Origin: JAABUE01 sp034431895
GTDB taxonomy: Bacteria; Chloroflexota; Anaerolineae; Anaerolineales; Villigracilaceae
DNA length: 9,128 nucleotides
Direction: 5' to 3'
Assembly (NCBI GenBank): GCA_034431895.1
Contig: DAOUCM010000092.1
Coordinates: forward strand, 1-9,128
In this document: positions 1 to 5,654 of the stretch, in pieces
Layout of the letters: every line of letters begins with the position of its first letter
Numbering within the stretch: the first letter of the stretch is position 1
The notes under the pieces: model-generated
What the model was told of the DNA's origin: nothing
What the model saw: the letters and a program-made list of their open reading frames with translations, nothing else
Databases searched by the model: none
Translations under genes and position numbers: made by a program

Positions 1-300
1 GCCATGCTAGAGATTTATCCTAAAGACGTGCAGGTAACGCCAACACACATCCTTCCGCCTAGCCCCACGCCCACCAAAACGCCCATCCCTACCCAGACGA
101 AAGTCCCCACCCGCACGCCGCGCCCAACCGGAACGCCCACCCTTTCACCCACGCCCAGGCCGACGCACACCAACACGGTCGCTCCGCCGCCGCCTGCCAC
201 TGCAACGAACACCCTGCCGCCGCCACCGACCGCAACGTTTACACCGCTGCCTCCCAGCCCCACGCCGACGCCGGGCATCCTGGTTCCATTGATGCCATGA
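1..300 (+). CDS. C-terminal Pro/Thr-rich tail of an exported protein (5' partial)
   Basis: The reading frame is open from the first base and ends at TGA 298-300. An ATG is present at position 4, but nothing before it is visible, so this is more likely the end of a longer gene than a 98-residue protein. The visible product has a short ordinary stretch (about 14 residues) and then about 80 residues built from Pro, Thr and Ser, with runs such as PTPT and PPPP. Such tails are common as extracytoplasmic linkers or wall-spanning stalks in Anaerolineae proteins (family knowledge). No catalytic motif is visible and the function cannot be named. The stop codon overlaps the next start in ATGA, which suggests one transcript and coupled translation with the M23 lipoprotein gene. 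Confidence 0.6.
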   Translation, partial: AMLEIYPKDVQVTPTHILPPSPTPTKTPIPTQTKVPTRTPRPTGTPTLSPTPRPTHTNTVAPPPPATATNTLPPPPTATFTPLPPSPTPTPGILVPLMP

Positions 301-1400
301 ACGCTCGCCGCTGTATGCATGGACATGGCCCCGCCTGGTTGGCGCGCTGGCTGGCAGTTGCGGGTTTGGTATGGATCCTTTCTGCTTGCGCGGGGGGAAG
401 CGGAAAGACTCCAACGCCGGTGGTCGCTTTCAATAACGGCGAGCAGGCTGGAGATTGGCCCGAAGCGGCCACGTCCACGCCGCCGCCCTTGCGCTTCGAT
501 CTGCCAACGCCGCGCGCCGAGGCAGTCACGGGCTGGCGTCCACCGTTATATCCGATTCCATGGGCGGTTTCCCCCTATGATCATTTCTATTTTGCGCGTC
601 CTATCAGCGCAGAACATGTCAACTGGCCGCTGGCAGAATACCGCTATGGAGGCATCTTCTTCGCCAACGTGGTACATACCGGCGTAGATATTCCCGATGA
701 GACTGGCACGCCCATCCTGGCAGCCGGGCCAGGGACGGTGGTGTGGGCCGGTTGGGGCTTGTTCACCGAAGCGCCGCTCAACAAAGACGATCCCTACGGA
801 CAGGCGGTTGCCATCCGTCACGATTTTGGCTATCGCGGTCAAGCGTTGTACACGGTGTATGCGCACCTGGAGGCCATCAACGCCTCGCTCGGTCAATGGG
901 TCAACACGGGCGAGGTCATCGGCTACATGGGCAGTACCGGCCAAACGACCGGCCCACACTTGCACTTCGAGGTGCGATTGGGCGAAAACACCTTTCACCA
1001 TACCTACAATCCGGAATTGTGGCTCTCGCCGCCGCAAGGCTGGGGCGTGCTGGTGGGACGATTGACGGACGAAAAAGGGAACCCCCTGCATTGGTATCTC
1101 GTGGAGGTGCGCCCAGAGCCAGAGGGCAAACCGCTGCGCACCGTGCGCACGTATGGAGGCGGGGCAACTAACCCTGATCCTTATTACGACGAAAATCTGG
1201 TGCTAAGCGATCTGCCGGCAGGAATCTACAAACTTGCGTTGAAATATGATAAGAAAGAACAGCAATTTTGGGTGGAAATTTTCCCTGGTCAGGTAACGTA
1301 TTTCACGTTTCGCGGCGCCGATGGCTTTGCCGCCGGCCCACCGCCAACGCCGCGGCTGGACTTCTTGCCGCCGTCGGCGTCTTCTACAGCGCAGCCATGA
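297..1400 (+). CDS. M23-family metallopeptidase lipoprotein (LytM-like)
   Basis: A 367-residue protein, predicted to be a zinc peptidase of the M23/LytM family that acts on peptidoglycan cross-links outside the membrane. The N-terminus has basic residues, a hydrophobic stretch (about 15-30) and a lipobox LSAC with Cys31, so it is probably a lipid-anchored protein. Residues 32-80 form a Pro/Thr-rich linker. The M23 core spans about 115-245. All usual zinc and catalytic residues are visible: His127 and Asp131 in HTGVD, His190 in YAHL, and His221/His223 in GPHLHFEV, so the enzyme should be active. Residues about 248-340 (starting GRLTDEKGNPL) look like a small beta-sandwich of the carboxypeptidase-regulatory type, followed by a Pro-rich end. 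The start is taken at 297 because the ATGA overlap with the previous gene implies coupling; no strong ribosome binding site is seen. The natural substrate is not deducible. Confidence 0.88.
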   Translation: MNARRCMHGHGPAWLARWLAVAGLVWILSACAGGSGKTPTPVVAFNNGEQAGDWPEAATSTPPPLRFDLPTPRAEAVTGWRPPLYPIPWAVSPYDHFYFARPISAEHVNWPLAEYRYGGIFFANVVHTGVDIPDETGTPILAAGPGTVVWAGWGLFTEAPLNKDDPYGQAVAIRHDFGYRGQALYTVYAHLEAINASLGQWVNTGEVIGYMGSTGQTTGPHLHFEVRLGENTFHHTYNPELWLSPPQGWGVLVGRLTDEKGNPLHWYLVEVRPEPEGKPLRTVRTYGGGATNPDPYYDENLVLSDLPAGIYKLALKYDKKEQQFWVEIFPGQVTYFTFRGADGFAAGPPPTPRLDFLPPSASSTAQP

Positions 1401-1463
1401 GGATCAAATCTCTCGATTTGTGCTTCGACAGCATTCACAGGAGATAAGGACCTCTCTCATAAG

Positions 1464-1492
1464 AAAACGGCCTCGTGTAGCGAGGCCGTTTT
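1464..1492. terminator. Bidirectional intrinsic terminator between convergent genes
   Basis: A perfect 12-bp inverted repeat, AAAACGGCCTCG and its complement, with a 5-base loop TGTAG. The A-rich left arm and T-rich right arm supply a short U-tract for either direction. It sits 64 bases after the stop of the M23 lipoprotein gene and 23 bases beyond the stop of the leftward M23-dockerin gene, the expected place for a shared terminator. The U-tract is only four bases and is part of the stem, so efficiency is uncertain. Confidence 0.8.
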
Positions 1493-1514
1493 CGCCTTGG
1501 TACGAGTAAAACCG

Positions 1515-2678
1515 TCACTGCCAAACGAGCGTGCCGGAACGGCGATAATTGGCGGCCAGCAACTCCAAGTCGAGGACGTTGATGACGCCGTCGTTGTTCA
1601 AATCGGCGGCAGACGGCAGAGCGGTGTTATATCCCATGCCAATCGTCATGGCGTCGAACTGGTCAATGACGTTGTTACCGTCAATATCGCCAGCCGGCAG
1701 GGTAATCATGGGCAATTCAACCACAGCGCCGTCTGTCAGCGTAACATTCCCTTGCGCGCCCAGATAGCCTTCGGCGCTAGCCGTAATGGTGTAATTGCCT
1801 ACCGGAGCAGTCAACCTGAAGTTGCCGTTAGCATCAGTCTCGACAGAATTTACCAGAGAAGCATCTGCCGCATACAAGCGGATGGCAACAGGTTTATAGG
1901 AAAGTACCCGTCCTTGAAGGACAGGCTGAGAAGGTGGCGTGGTAGCGGTAGGCGTAACAGGAACGCTTCCGCTAATCACTAAAGTAGCAGAAAGGAAGGG
2001 GATGGCGAGGAGTTGCTGGTCGCCTTGCGAGACGCGCACGGAGCAATTCACCACTGCCTGCCCCGCCTGCAAGCCTCGCAAGGTAAAGGTAAATGCCACA
2101 CCGCTGGTGGTAGCGCGCTGTCTATGGCTGCCGGCGATGGCAAAGATGAAAGTCCCATTTTGAGGGCCGTTGAGTGCAGAGGCCGGGTCATTGCCAAAGA
2201 GATTTGCGGCTGCGATATTGCCAATCTCGGCCAGAGAAGGATCGACATTACAGGTAAATTCAGCGCTGGTCAAGCCGCTGGCAGGCACGTTGTTCAAGTA
2301 AATGGAAACGAGCGCTGTTTCACCGACAGCAATGCTGGGCGGCTCTATGGTTGCCGAGGCGGATAATTCGCTTGTGCCTTGCTGACGTAGGATGATGTTG
2401 TAATTGCCGCTCCCCGATTGGGGTTGTACCTGGACAAAGTAATTGCCGGCTGCTTGCGTGCTGGTCAAAGCGCCAGCAGCGCGCGCAATCTCACTCCCGC
2501 TTGAATCCAGCAAAATCAACAGGGGCGTCAAATCACCGCTTTCACGAGCGGCTGTCACAGTGAAAGTGCGCTGTTCGGGCAATTGCACCGACCAACGTTC
2601 GTAACGATAGGCATCTACATTGCCGGTGTAGAAAGTGTTCCATTCCAATAAGCCGCGCATGACCACTTGCGCATCGAA
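1515..2678 (-). repeat. Diverged gene-level repeat, copy 1 (PPC-cohesin-dockerin block)
   Basis: This part of the M23-dockerin gene is paralogous to 4058-5185 over its whole length, with the same domain order. In the last 59 residues, 50 are identical between the copies, and both end in the same LVWQ after the dockerin. Similarity is also plain in the DNA, for example around 1555-1700 against 4095-4245. The M23 catalytic domain has no counterpart in the other copy. Confidence 0.85.
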
Positions 2679-3299
2679 ATCGTTGAGAATGGGCTGGTAT
2701 GACCCCAGGCTCTGGCCATGCTTCTCGAATGTTGTTTGGTTCTTCGTGACATTGTAATTGACCTTCCAGCCAGCCAACGTAGCGCCTACAAGGTTTGGGC
2801 GGATAGTAAAATGGACATGCGGCCCAGGCCAGATATTTCCCAGGCATACTTGACCATTGGCATTGTTGTCAATGATTCCCAGATGCTGATTTTGCGCCAC
2901 CACGCTCCCCACTTGCACCTGGACATTGGCAAGATGGTAATATTCCGAGGTCCAGCCATTGCCATGATTGATTTTGACATGGCAATAGGAAACGTCATAC
3001 ACCGTACCCGCGGCAGCAGCCGTCACCCAGGCGTTCGAGGTATCTTCCCCAATTTTCATGCCGACATGGGGAGCAAAATCCAAAGCACCGCCCATCGCAT
3101 AGTTGTGCGGGCTGGTGGGCAAACGCTTGGTGCCGTTGTCAATGGTATCCATGGCAATCCAAGCCAATCCACGCTCCCACGGCAATTGAAACATATTTTC
3201 GGGAGGCAAAGCAAGCGCCTGAACTTGCATAGGAAACAGACCTGTAAACAACAGAAGCAGGGCTACCGCGCTGAAAAAGGATCTGAGTTTACTCGCCAT
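1515..3299 (-). CDS. Secreted M23A (beta-lytic/LasA-like) peptidase with PPC-like, cohesin-like and dockerin domains
   Basis: A 594-residue exported modular enzyme. Residues 1-30 are a signal peptide with a likely cleavage after ALA (28-30). The peptidase spans about 35-175: His65 and Asp74 in HNYAMGGALDF, His122 in YYHL and His161/His163 in GPHVHF are the expected zinc and catalytic residues. The wider His-Asp spacing and the Cys106/Cys152 pair point to the LasA/beta-lytic branch, which cuts glycine-containing peptide bonds in cell walls and some proteins (family knowledge). Residues about 208-308 resemble a bacterial pre-peptidase C-terminal (PPC) domain. About 313-443 is a cohesin-like beta-sandwich with Cys350/Cys419. 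About 460-533 is a carboxypeptidase-regulatory-like domain. Residues 536-583 are a type I-like dockerin with two complete calcium loops (Asp538, Asp540, Asn542, Asp546, Asp549; Asp566, Asn568, Asp570, Asn574, Asp577). It is the last gene of a leftward operon, 17 bases after the anchor gene. The start codon is preceded by a weak AGGA. Confidence 0.88.
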   Translation of the reverse strand: MASKLRSFFSAVALLLLFTGLFPMQVQALALPPENMFQLPWERGLAWIAMDTIDNGTKRLPTSPHNYAMGGALDFAPHVGMKIGEDTSNAWVTAAAAGTVYDVSYCHVKINHGNGWTSEYYHLANVQVQVGSVVAQNQHLGIIDNNANGQVCLGNIWPGPHVHFTIRPNLVGATLAGWKVNYNVTKNQTTFEKHGQSLGSYQPILNDFDAQVVMRGLLEWNTFYTGNVDAYRYERWSVQLPEQRTFTVTAARESGDLTPLLILLDSSGSEIARAAGALTSTQAAGNYFVQVQPQSGSGNYNIILRQQGTSELSASATIEPPSIAVGETALVSIYLNNVPASGLTSAEFTCNVDPSLAEIGNIAAANLFGNDPASALNGPQNGTFIFAIAGSHRQRATTSGVAFTFTLRGLQAGQAVVNCSVRVSQGDQQLLAIPFLSATLVISGSVPVTPTATTPPSQPVLQGRVLSYKPVAIRLYAADASLVNSVETDANGNFRLTAPVGNYTITASAEGYLGAQGNVTLTDGAVVELPMITLPAGDIDGNNVIDQFDAMTIGMGYNTALPSAADLNNDGVINVLDLELLAANYRRSGTLVWQ

Positions 3300-3316
3300 A
3301 GTTCACCATTTCCTGT

Positions 3317-4003
3317 TCAAAATGGGGCGGAAGTGGAAGAACCTTTGGACGATTTACGTAGTACAAGAACGGTAATGATTACACCCATGCCACCGGCAGC
3401 AAGAGCCAGCAGAATAACCAGCCAAAGCGGAAATCCCGCGTCGGTCGAGGAGTCAGGCTGAATTCCAAGCGGAAGAGGCGTGCCACCCGATACCGGCGGC
3501 GCAACTTCAGAATTGCCGACTTCCTTGTCCACCGCCAAGGCTATATCGGTCTTTTGAACAGCAATGTTTGGTAAGGGCGCAGCAAATCCATCGGCATTCC
3601 GAATGGCAAGCGCTGCACTTTCCAGAACAAGATGGGTCTGGCAGCCGCCCAAAGTCAGGAAGCGCACTTCGGCAATCACGCCGGCAGCCATCACCGGTGT
3701 GGTACTGGCAAACGTCGCGTCTACCAGGCCGGGAGTCTGCGGAAGCGCCAAGCCGTTCATCCCTGGCAGCGGGCTGGTAGCGCCAATCGGCTGCAAGCAC
3801 ACCGGGTCATATCGAATTTGAAATGTAAAACCTTGAATCTGTGTACTCGAAAGGGCATTGACGTTGACAATGACCGTTTCATTGGTTTTGTAGGAGGTGG
3901 CGCTTGCCGATAACCAGATAGATTCTGGCGTTTGGGCCGCAGCAGCAGAAACAAGGGTGATGGCAAGCATCACCGCAAGGAAGAATGATGTAAGTGGCCT
4001 CAT
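3317..4003 (-). CDS. Membrane-anchored cohesin-like surface protein
   Basis: A 228-residue protein. Residues 1-23 form a signal peptide ending in AAA before Gln24. Residues about 28-157 resemble a single cohesin-type beta-sandwich: a strand with an evenly spaced Val/Asn pattern (VIVNVNAL), then GFTFQIRYDP, the region where cohesins carry their YDP-like turn. Cys69 and Cys121 could pair. A Pro/Gly-rich linker (158-190) leads to one hydrophobic helix (about 191-215) followed by RKSSKG, so the domain should face outward with a basic cytoplasmic tail. There is no LPXTG sorting signal or S-layer domain. The start chosen is the ATG at 4001-4003, six bases after GGAG; an in-frame GTG at 4055-4057 directly after the previous stop would add 18 residues before the signal peptide and is less likely. 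It lies between two dockerin genes on one transcript, which supports a role as cell-surface receptor for dockerin proteins. The cohesin call is weaker than the dockerin calls. Confidence 0.78.
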   Translation of the reverse strand: MRPLTSFFLAVMLAITLVSAAAAQTPESIWLSASATSYKTNETVIVNVNALSSTQIQGFTFQIRYDPVCLQPIGATSPLPGMNGLALPQTPGLVDATFASTTPVMAAGVIAEVRFLTLGGCQTHLVLESAALAIRNADGFAAPLPNIAVQKTDIALAVDKEVGNSEVAPPVSGGTPLPLGIQPDSSTDAGFPLWLVILLALAAGGMGVIITVLVLRKSSKGSSTSAPF

Positions 4004-4021
4004 TCTAGACTCCATGAAGGG

Positions 4022-4046
4022 AGGGGCGCGCTTGAGGCGCGCCCCT
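4022..4046 (-). other. GC-rich intergenic hairpin inside the cohesin/dockerin operon
   Basis: A perfect 10-bp inverted repeat AGGGGCGCGC with a 5-base loop lies in the 54-base gap between the stop of the adaptor gene and the start of the anchor gene. On the minus strand it is followed by CCCTTC and not by a T-run, so it does not look like a normal intrinsic terminator. Possible roles are protection of the upstream mRNA from 3' decay, an RNA processing point, or partial attenuation that sets the ratio of adaptor to anchor. Confidence 0.65.
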
Positions 4047-4057
4047 TGTCTATTCAC

Positions 4058-5185
4058 TTATTGCCAGACAAGAGCGCCAGAAAGGCGATAGTTGGCAGCC
4101 AAAAGTTCCAGGTCGAGAACGTTGATGATGCCGTCATTGTTCAAATCGGCAGCCGCCGGTGTAGAGCCATTGTAGTTCATGCCAATCGTCATGGCATCGA
4201 ATTGATCAATGACATCGTTGCCGTCAATGTCGCCAGCCGGCAAGGTAATGGTGGGCATGGTCGTCGTGCTGCCGCTGGTCAATGTAGCCGCGCCTTGCGC
4301 ATCCAGGTAACCCTGAACAGAGGCAACAGCCGTGTAAGCGCCAGCCGGCGCCTGCAGGCTGAAAGTGCCGTCCTGGTTGGCAGTGGCAGAGGCAACCAGG
4401 GTCGAACCGGCATCATACAAACTGACGGTTACAGGTTTGTAGGCATGAACCGTGCCTGCTAACGTTCCTTGCTGGGCAACGACCGAAAGCGTGTCAGAAG
4501 CAGGCGAGAGTTCGGTCAGGGTCTGGTCACCAATCGAGACCCGCGCCTGGCAAGTGATGGTGACTTCGCCAATTTGTAAGCCAAGCGCATTGAAGGTAAA
4601 TACTGCACCGTTGGTGGTGGCTTTTCGTCCATTACTACCTGCAATGGCGAAGATAAACGCCCCATTGTCGGGGCCGTTGATGGCCACAGCCGCATCGGAC
4701 CCAAATAACCCTGCGTCGGTAATGGCGCTGACTTCGATCAGGCTGGCATCGTAGGTGCAAGTAAATTCAGCGCTGGTCAGGCCGCCGCCAGGAACATTGT
4801 TCAGGCTGACCGTTACCAGGGCGCTTTCCCCTACGGTCACACTGGAGGGATTGACATCCACAGAGACAGATGTCCCACTAGGCGTTCCGGCTTCACGAAT
4901 GGTCAGGCTGTAATTGCCGCTGCCCGACTGGGGCTGAACCAGAATGAAATAGTCTCCCGCCGGCTGGGTGCTGGTGAACGAGCCAACCTGGGAGACGAGA
5001 GGGGTCTCGCCTGCATCCAACAGAGTAACCAGCGGCACCAAATCTCCCCAAGTGGTTGTGGCGGTCACAGTGAACGTATGCTGCTCAGTGAACGAGAACG
5101 ACCATTTTTCATAGCGCGCCTCATTGACCGAGCCGGAAAACGTACCGTTCCAATAGGTCAAATCGCGGACAACCACTTCAACATC
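4058..5185 (-). repeat. Diverged gene-level repeat, copy 2 (PPC-cohesin-dockerin block)
   Basis: Second copy of the paralogous block, making up nearly all of the mature adaptor protein. It is in the same orientation as copy 1 and separated from it by the anchor gene and the M23 catalytic region. The arrangement fits an old duplication in which one copy gained, or the other lost, the peptidase domain. Confidence 0.85.
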
Positions 5186-5281
5186 CGCGGCTGGCTGGGC
5201 GAACACAGGCTGGCTGACGCCAAGCAAACTGAACGCCAATACCAACAACATGACCATGCGAAATACAGATTTCAAGTTCAT
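4058..5281 (-). CDS. Secreted adaptor with PPC-like, cohesin-like and dockerin domains; no enzyme
   Basis: A 407-residue exported protein. A signal peptide (1-28, ending VFA) is followed by a PPC-like domain (about 38-129), a cohesin-like domain (about 135-268, with GLTSAEFTCTYDASLIEV and the pair Cys175/Cys244), a carboxypeptidase-regulatory-like domain (about 271-345) and a dockerin (349-400). Both dockerin calcium loops are complete: Asp351, Asp353, Asn355, Asp359, Asp362 and Asp379, Asn381, Asp383, Asn387, Asp390. No catalytic motif is seen. Having both a cohesin-like and a dockerin module with no enzyme is the pattern of a cellulosome adaptor scaffoldin, which is inference here. The protein is a paralogue of residues 208-594 of the M23-dockerin protein. 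The start at 5281 is supported by AGAAGGAGA seven bases upstream and by the signal peptide directly after it. The frame is open further upstream to 5536, but a TATAAT box at 5456-5461 lies inside that extension. It is the first gene of the leftward operon. Confidence 0.85.
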   Translation of the reverse strand: MNLKSVFRMVMLLVLAFSLLGVSQPVFAQPAADVEVVVRDLTYWNGTFSGSVNEARYEKWSFSFTEQHTFTVTATTTWGDLVPLVTLLDAGETPLVSQVGSFTSTQPAGDYFILVQPQSGSGNYSLTIREAGTPSGTSVSVDVNPSSVTVGESALVTVSLNNVPGGGLTSAEFTCTYDASLIEVSAITDAGLFGSDAAVAINGPDNGAFIFAIAGSNGRKATTNGAVFTFNALGLQIGEVTITCQARVSIGDQTLTELSPASDTLSVVAQQGTLAGTVHAYKPVTVSLYDAGSTLVASATANQDGTFSLQAPAGAYTAVASVQGYLDAQGAATLTSGSTTTMPTITLPAGDIDGNDVIDQFDAMTIGMNYNGSTPAAADLNNDGIINVLDLELLAANYRLSGALVWQ

Positions 5282-5419
5282 GATAGGTCTCCTTCTAAAT
5301 AGAGTAGGGGGAAAGGATGAATTCTTAGCAGTGTTTCTTCTCTGATACACCTCCATCTGCACAAGCCCTCTCTGCAGAGTGATTCTCTTTGCAGGATATA
5401 GGATTGAGAAAAAGGATAC

Positions 5420-5486
5420 GAACGTTCTCATCCCTGTAAAAGTTTTCACGAACGCATTATAGGAGGGAAGCCCATCAAAGAACGTT
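5420..5486. promoter_or_regulatory. Paired GAACGTT elements around the operon promoter
   Basis: GAACGTT occurs at 5420-5426 (there extended to the 8-base palindrome GAACGTTC) and again at 5480-5486. The first would lie just inside the transcript and the second overlaps the presumed -35 region of the leftward promoter. The 60-base spacing could suit a repressor that binds both sides, but the elements are short and chance is possible. Confidence 0.25.
5456..5483 (-). promoter_or_regulatory. Candidate promoter of the cohesin/dockerin operon
   Basis: On the minus strand there is a perfect TATAAT (5456-5461). The -35 region is poor: GTTCTT at 5478-5483 with a 16-base spacer is the nearest fit. 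Transcription would begin near 5449, giving a leader of about 167 bases before the start codon at 5281. The weak -35 suggests that an activator is needed. Confidence 0.55.
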
Positions 5487-5505
5487 ACAGCAAAGTTACC
5501 AGAAG

Positions 5506-5527
5506 ATTGCAAAAGTATTGCGAAAAC
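5506..5527. promoter_or_regulatory. 11-bp tandem direct repeat, candidate activator site
   Basis: ATTGCAAAAGT is followed immediately by ATTGCGAAAAC, two 11-base units matching at 9 of 11 positions. The repeat lies about 57-78 bases upstream of the predicted start of the leftward operon. A one-helical-turn direct repeat is the usual layout for winged-helix response regulators of the OmpR/PhoB family (established knowledge); use as such a site is inference. Confidence 0.4.
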
Positions 5528-5544
5528 CGTAAACATCTCCCTGC

Positions 5545-5574
5545 TTGGGCAACTGATTTTCTGACCTATACAAT
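5545..5574 (+). promoter_or_regulatory. Candidate promoter of the alpha-galactosidase gene
   Basis: TTGGGC (5545-5550) and TACAAT (5569-5574) are separated by 18 bases, with an overlapping alternative TATACA at 5567-5572. The leader would be about 70-75 bases. The match is moderate. The start codon at 5655 is preceded by AAAGG with an eight-base gap. Confidence 0.4.
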
Positions 5575-5654
5575 CTCAAAAAATCCCCGTCAGCGCCTTT
5601 TTTGCTTTAGAATTCGCTCATTCGACACCCCTCTCCTCTCGAAAGGCAATTCCG

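Noticed and set aside
15..529. Minus-strand open frames rich in Gly/Val or Arg
   Set aside because: They are reverse readings of the Pro/Thr-rich coding region, whose biased composition removes stop codons.
546..1091. Minus-strand open frame of 181 codons
   Set aside because: It is antisense to the M23 catalytic core, where the zinc ligands are intact on the plus strand.
2718..3461. Plus-strand open frame of 247 codons
   Set aside because: It lies antisense over the M23 peptidase and anchor genes, which show clear domain motifs, signal peptides and a membrane helix. It has no recognisable features of its own.
4004..4057. GTG start for the anchor gene right after the adaptor stop
   Set aside because: It would put 18 residues, encoded across the GC-rich hairpin, in front of a normal signal peptide. 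The ATG at 4001-4003 has GGAG at proper distance.
5282..5536. In-frame upstream extension of the adaptor gene by 85 codons on the minus strand
   Set aside because: The signal peptide and a strong AAGGAG site begin at 5281, and a TATAAT box lies inside the extension. The extra residues look like translated leader.
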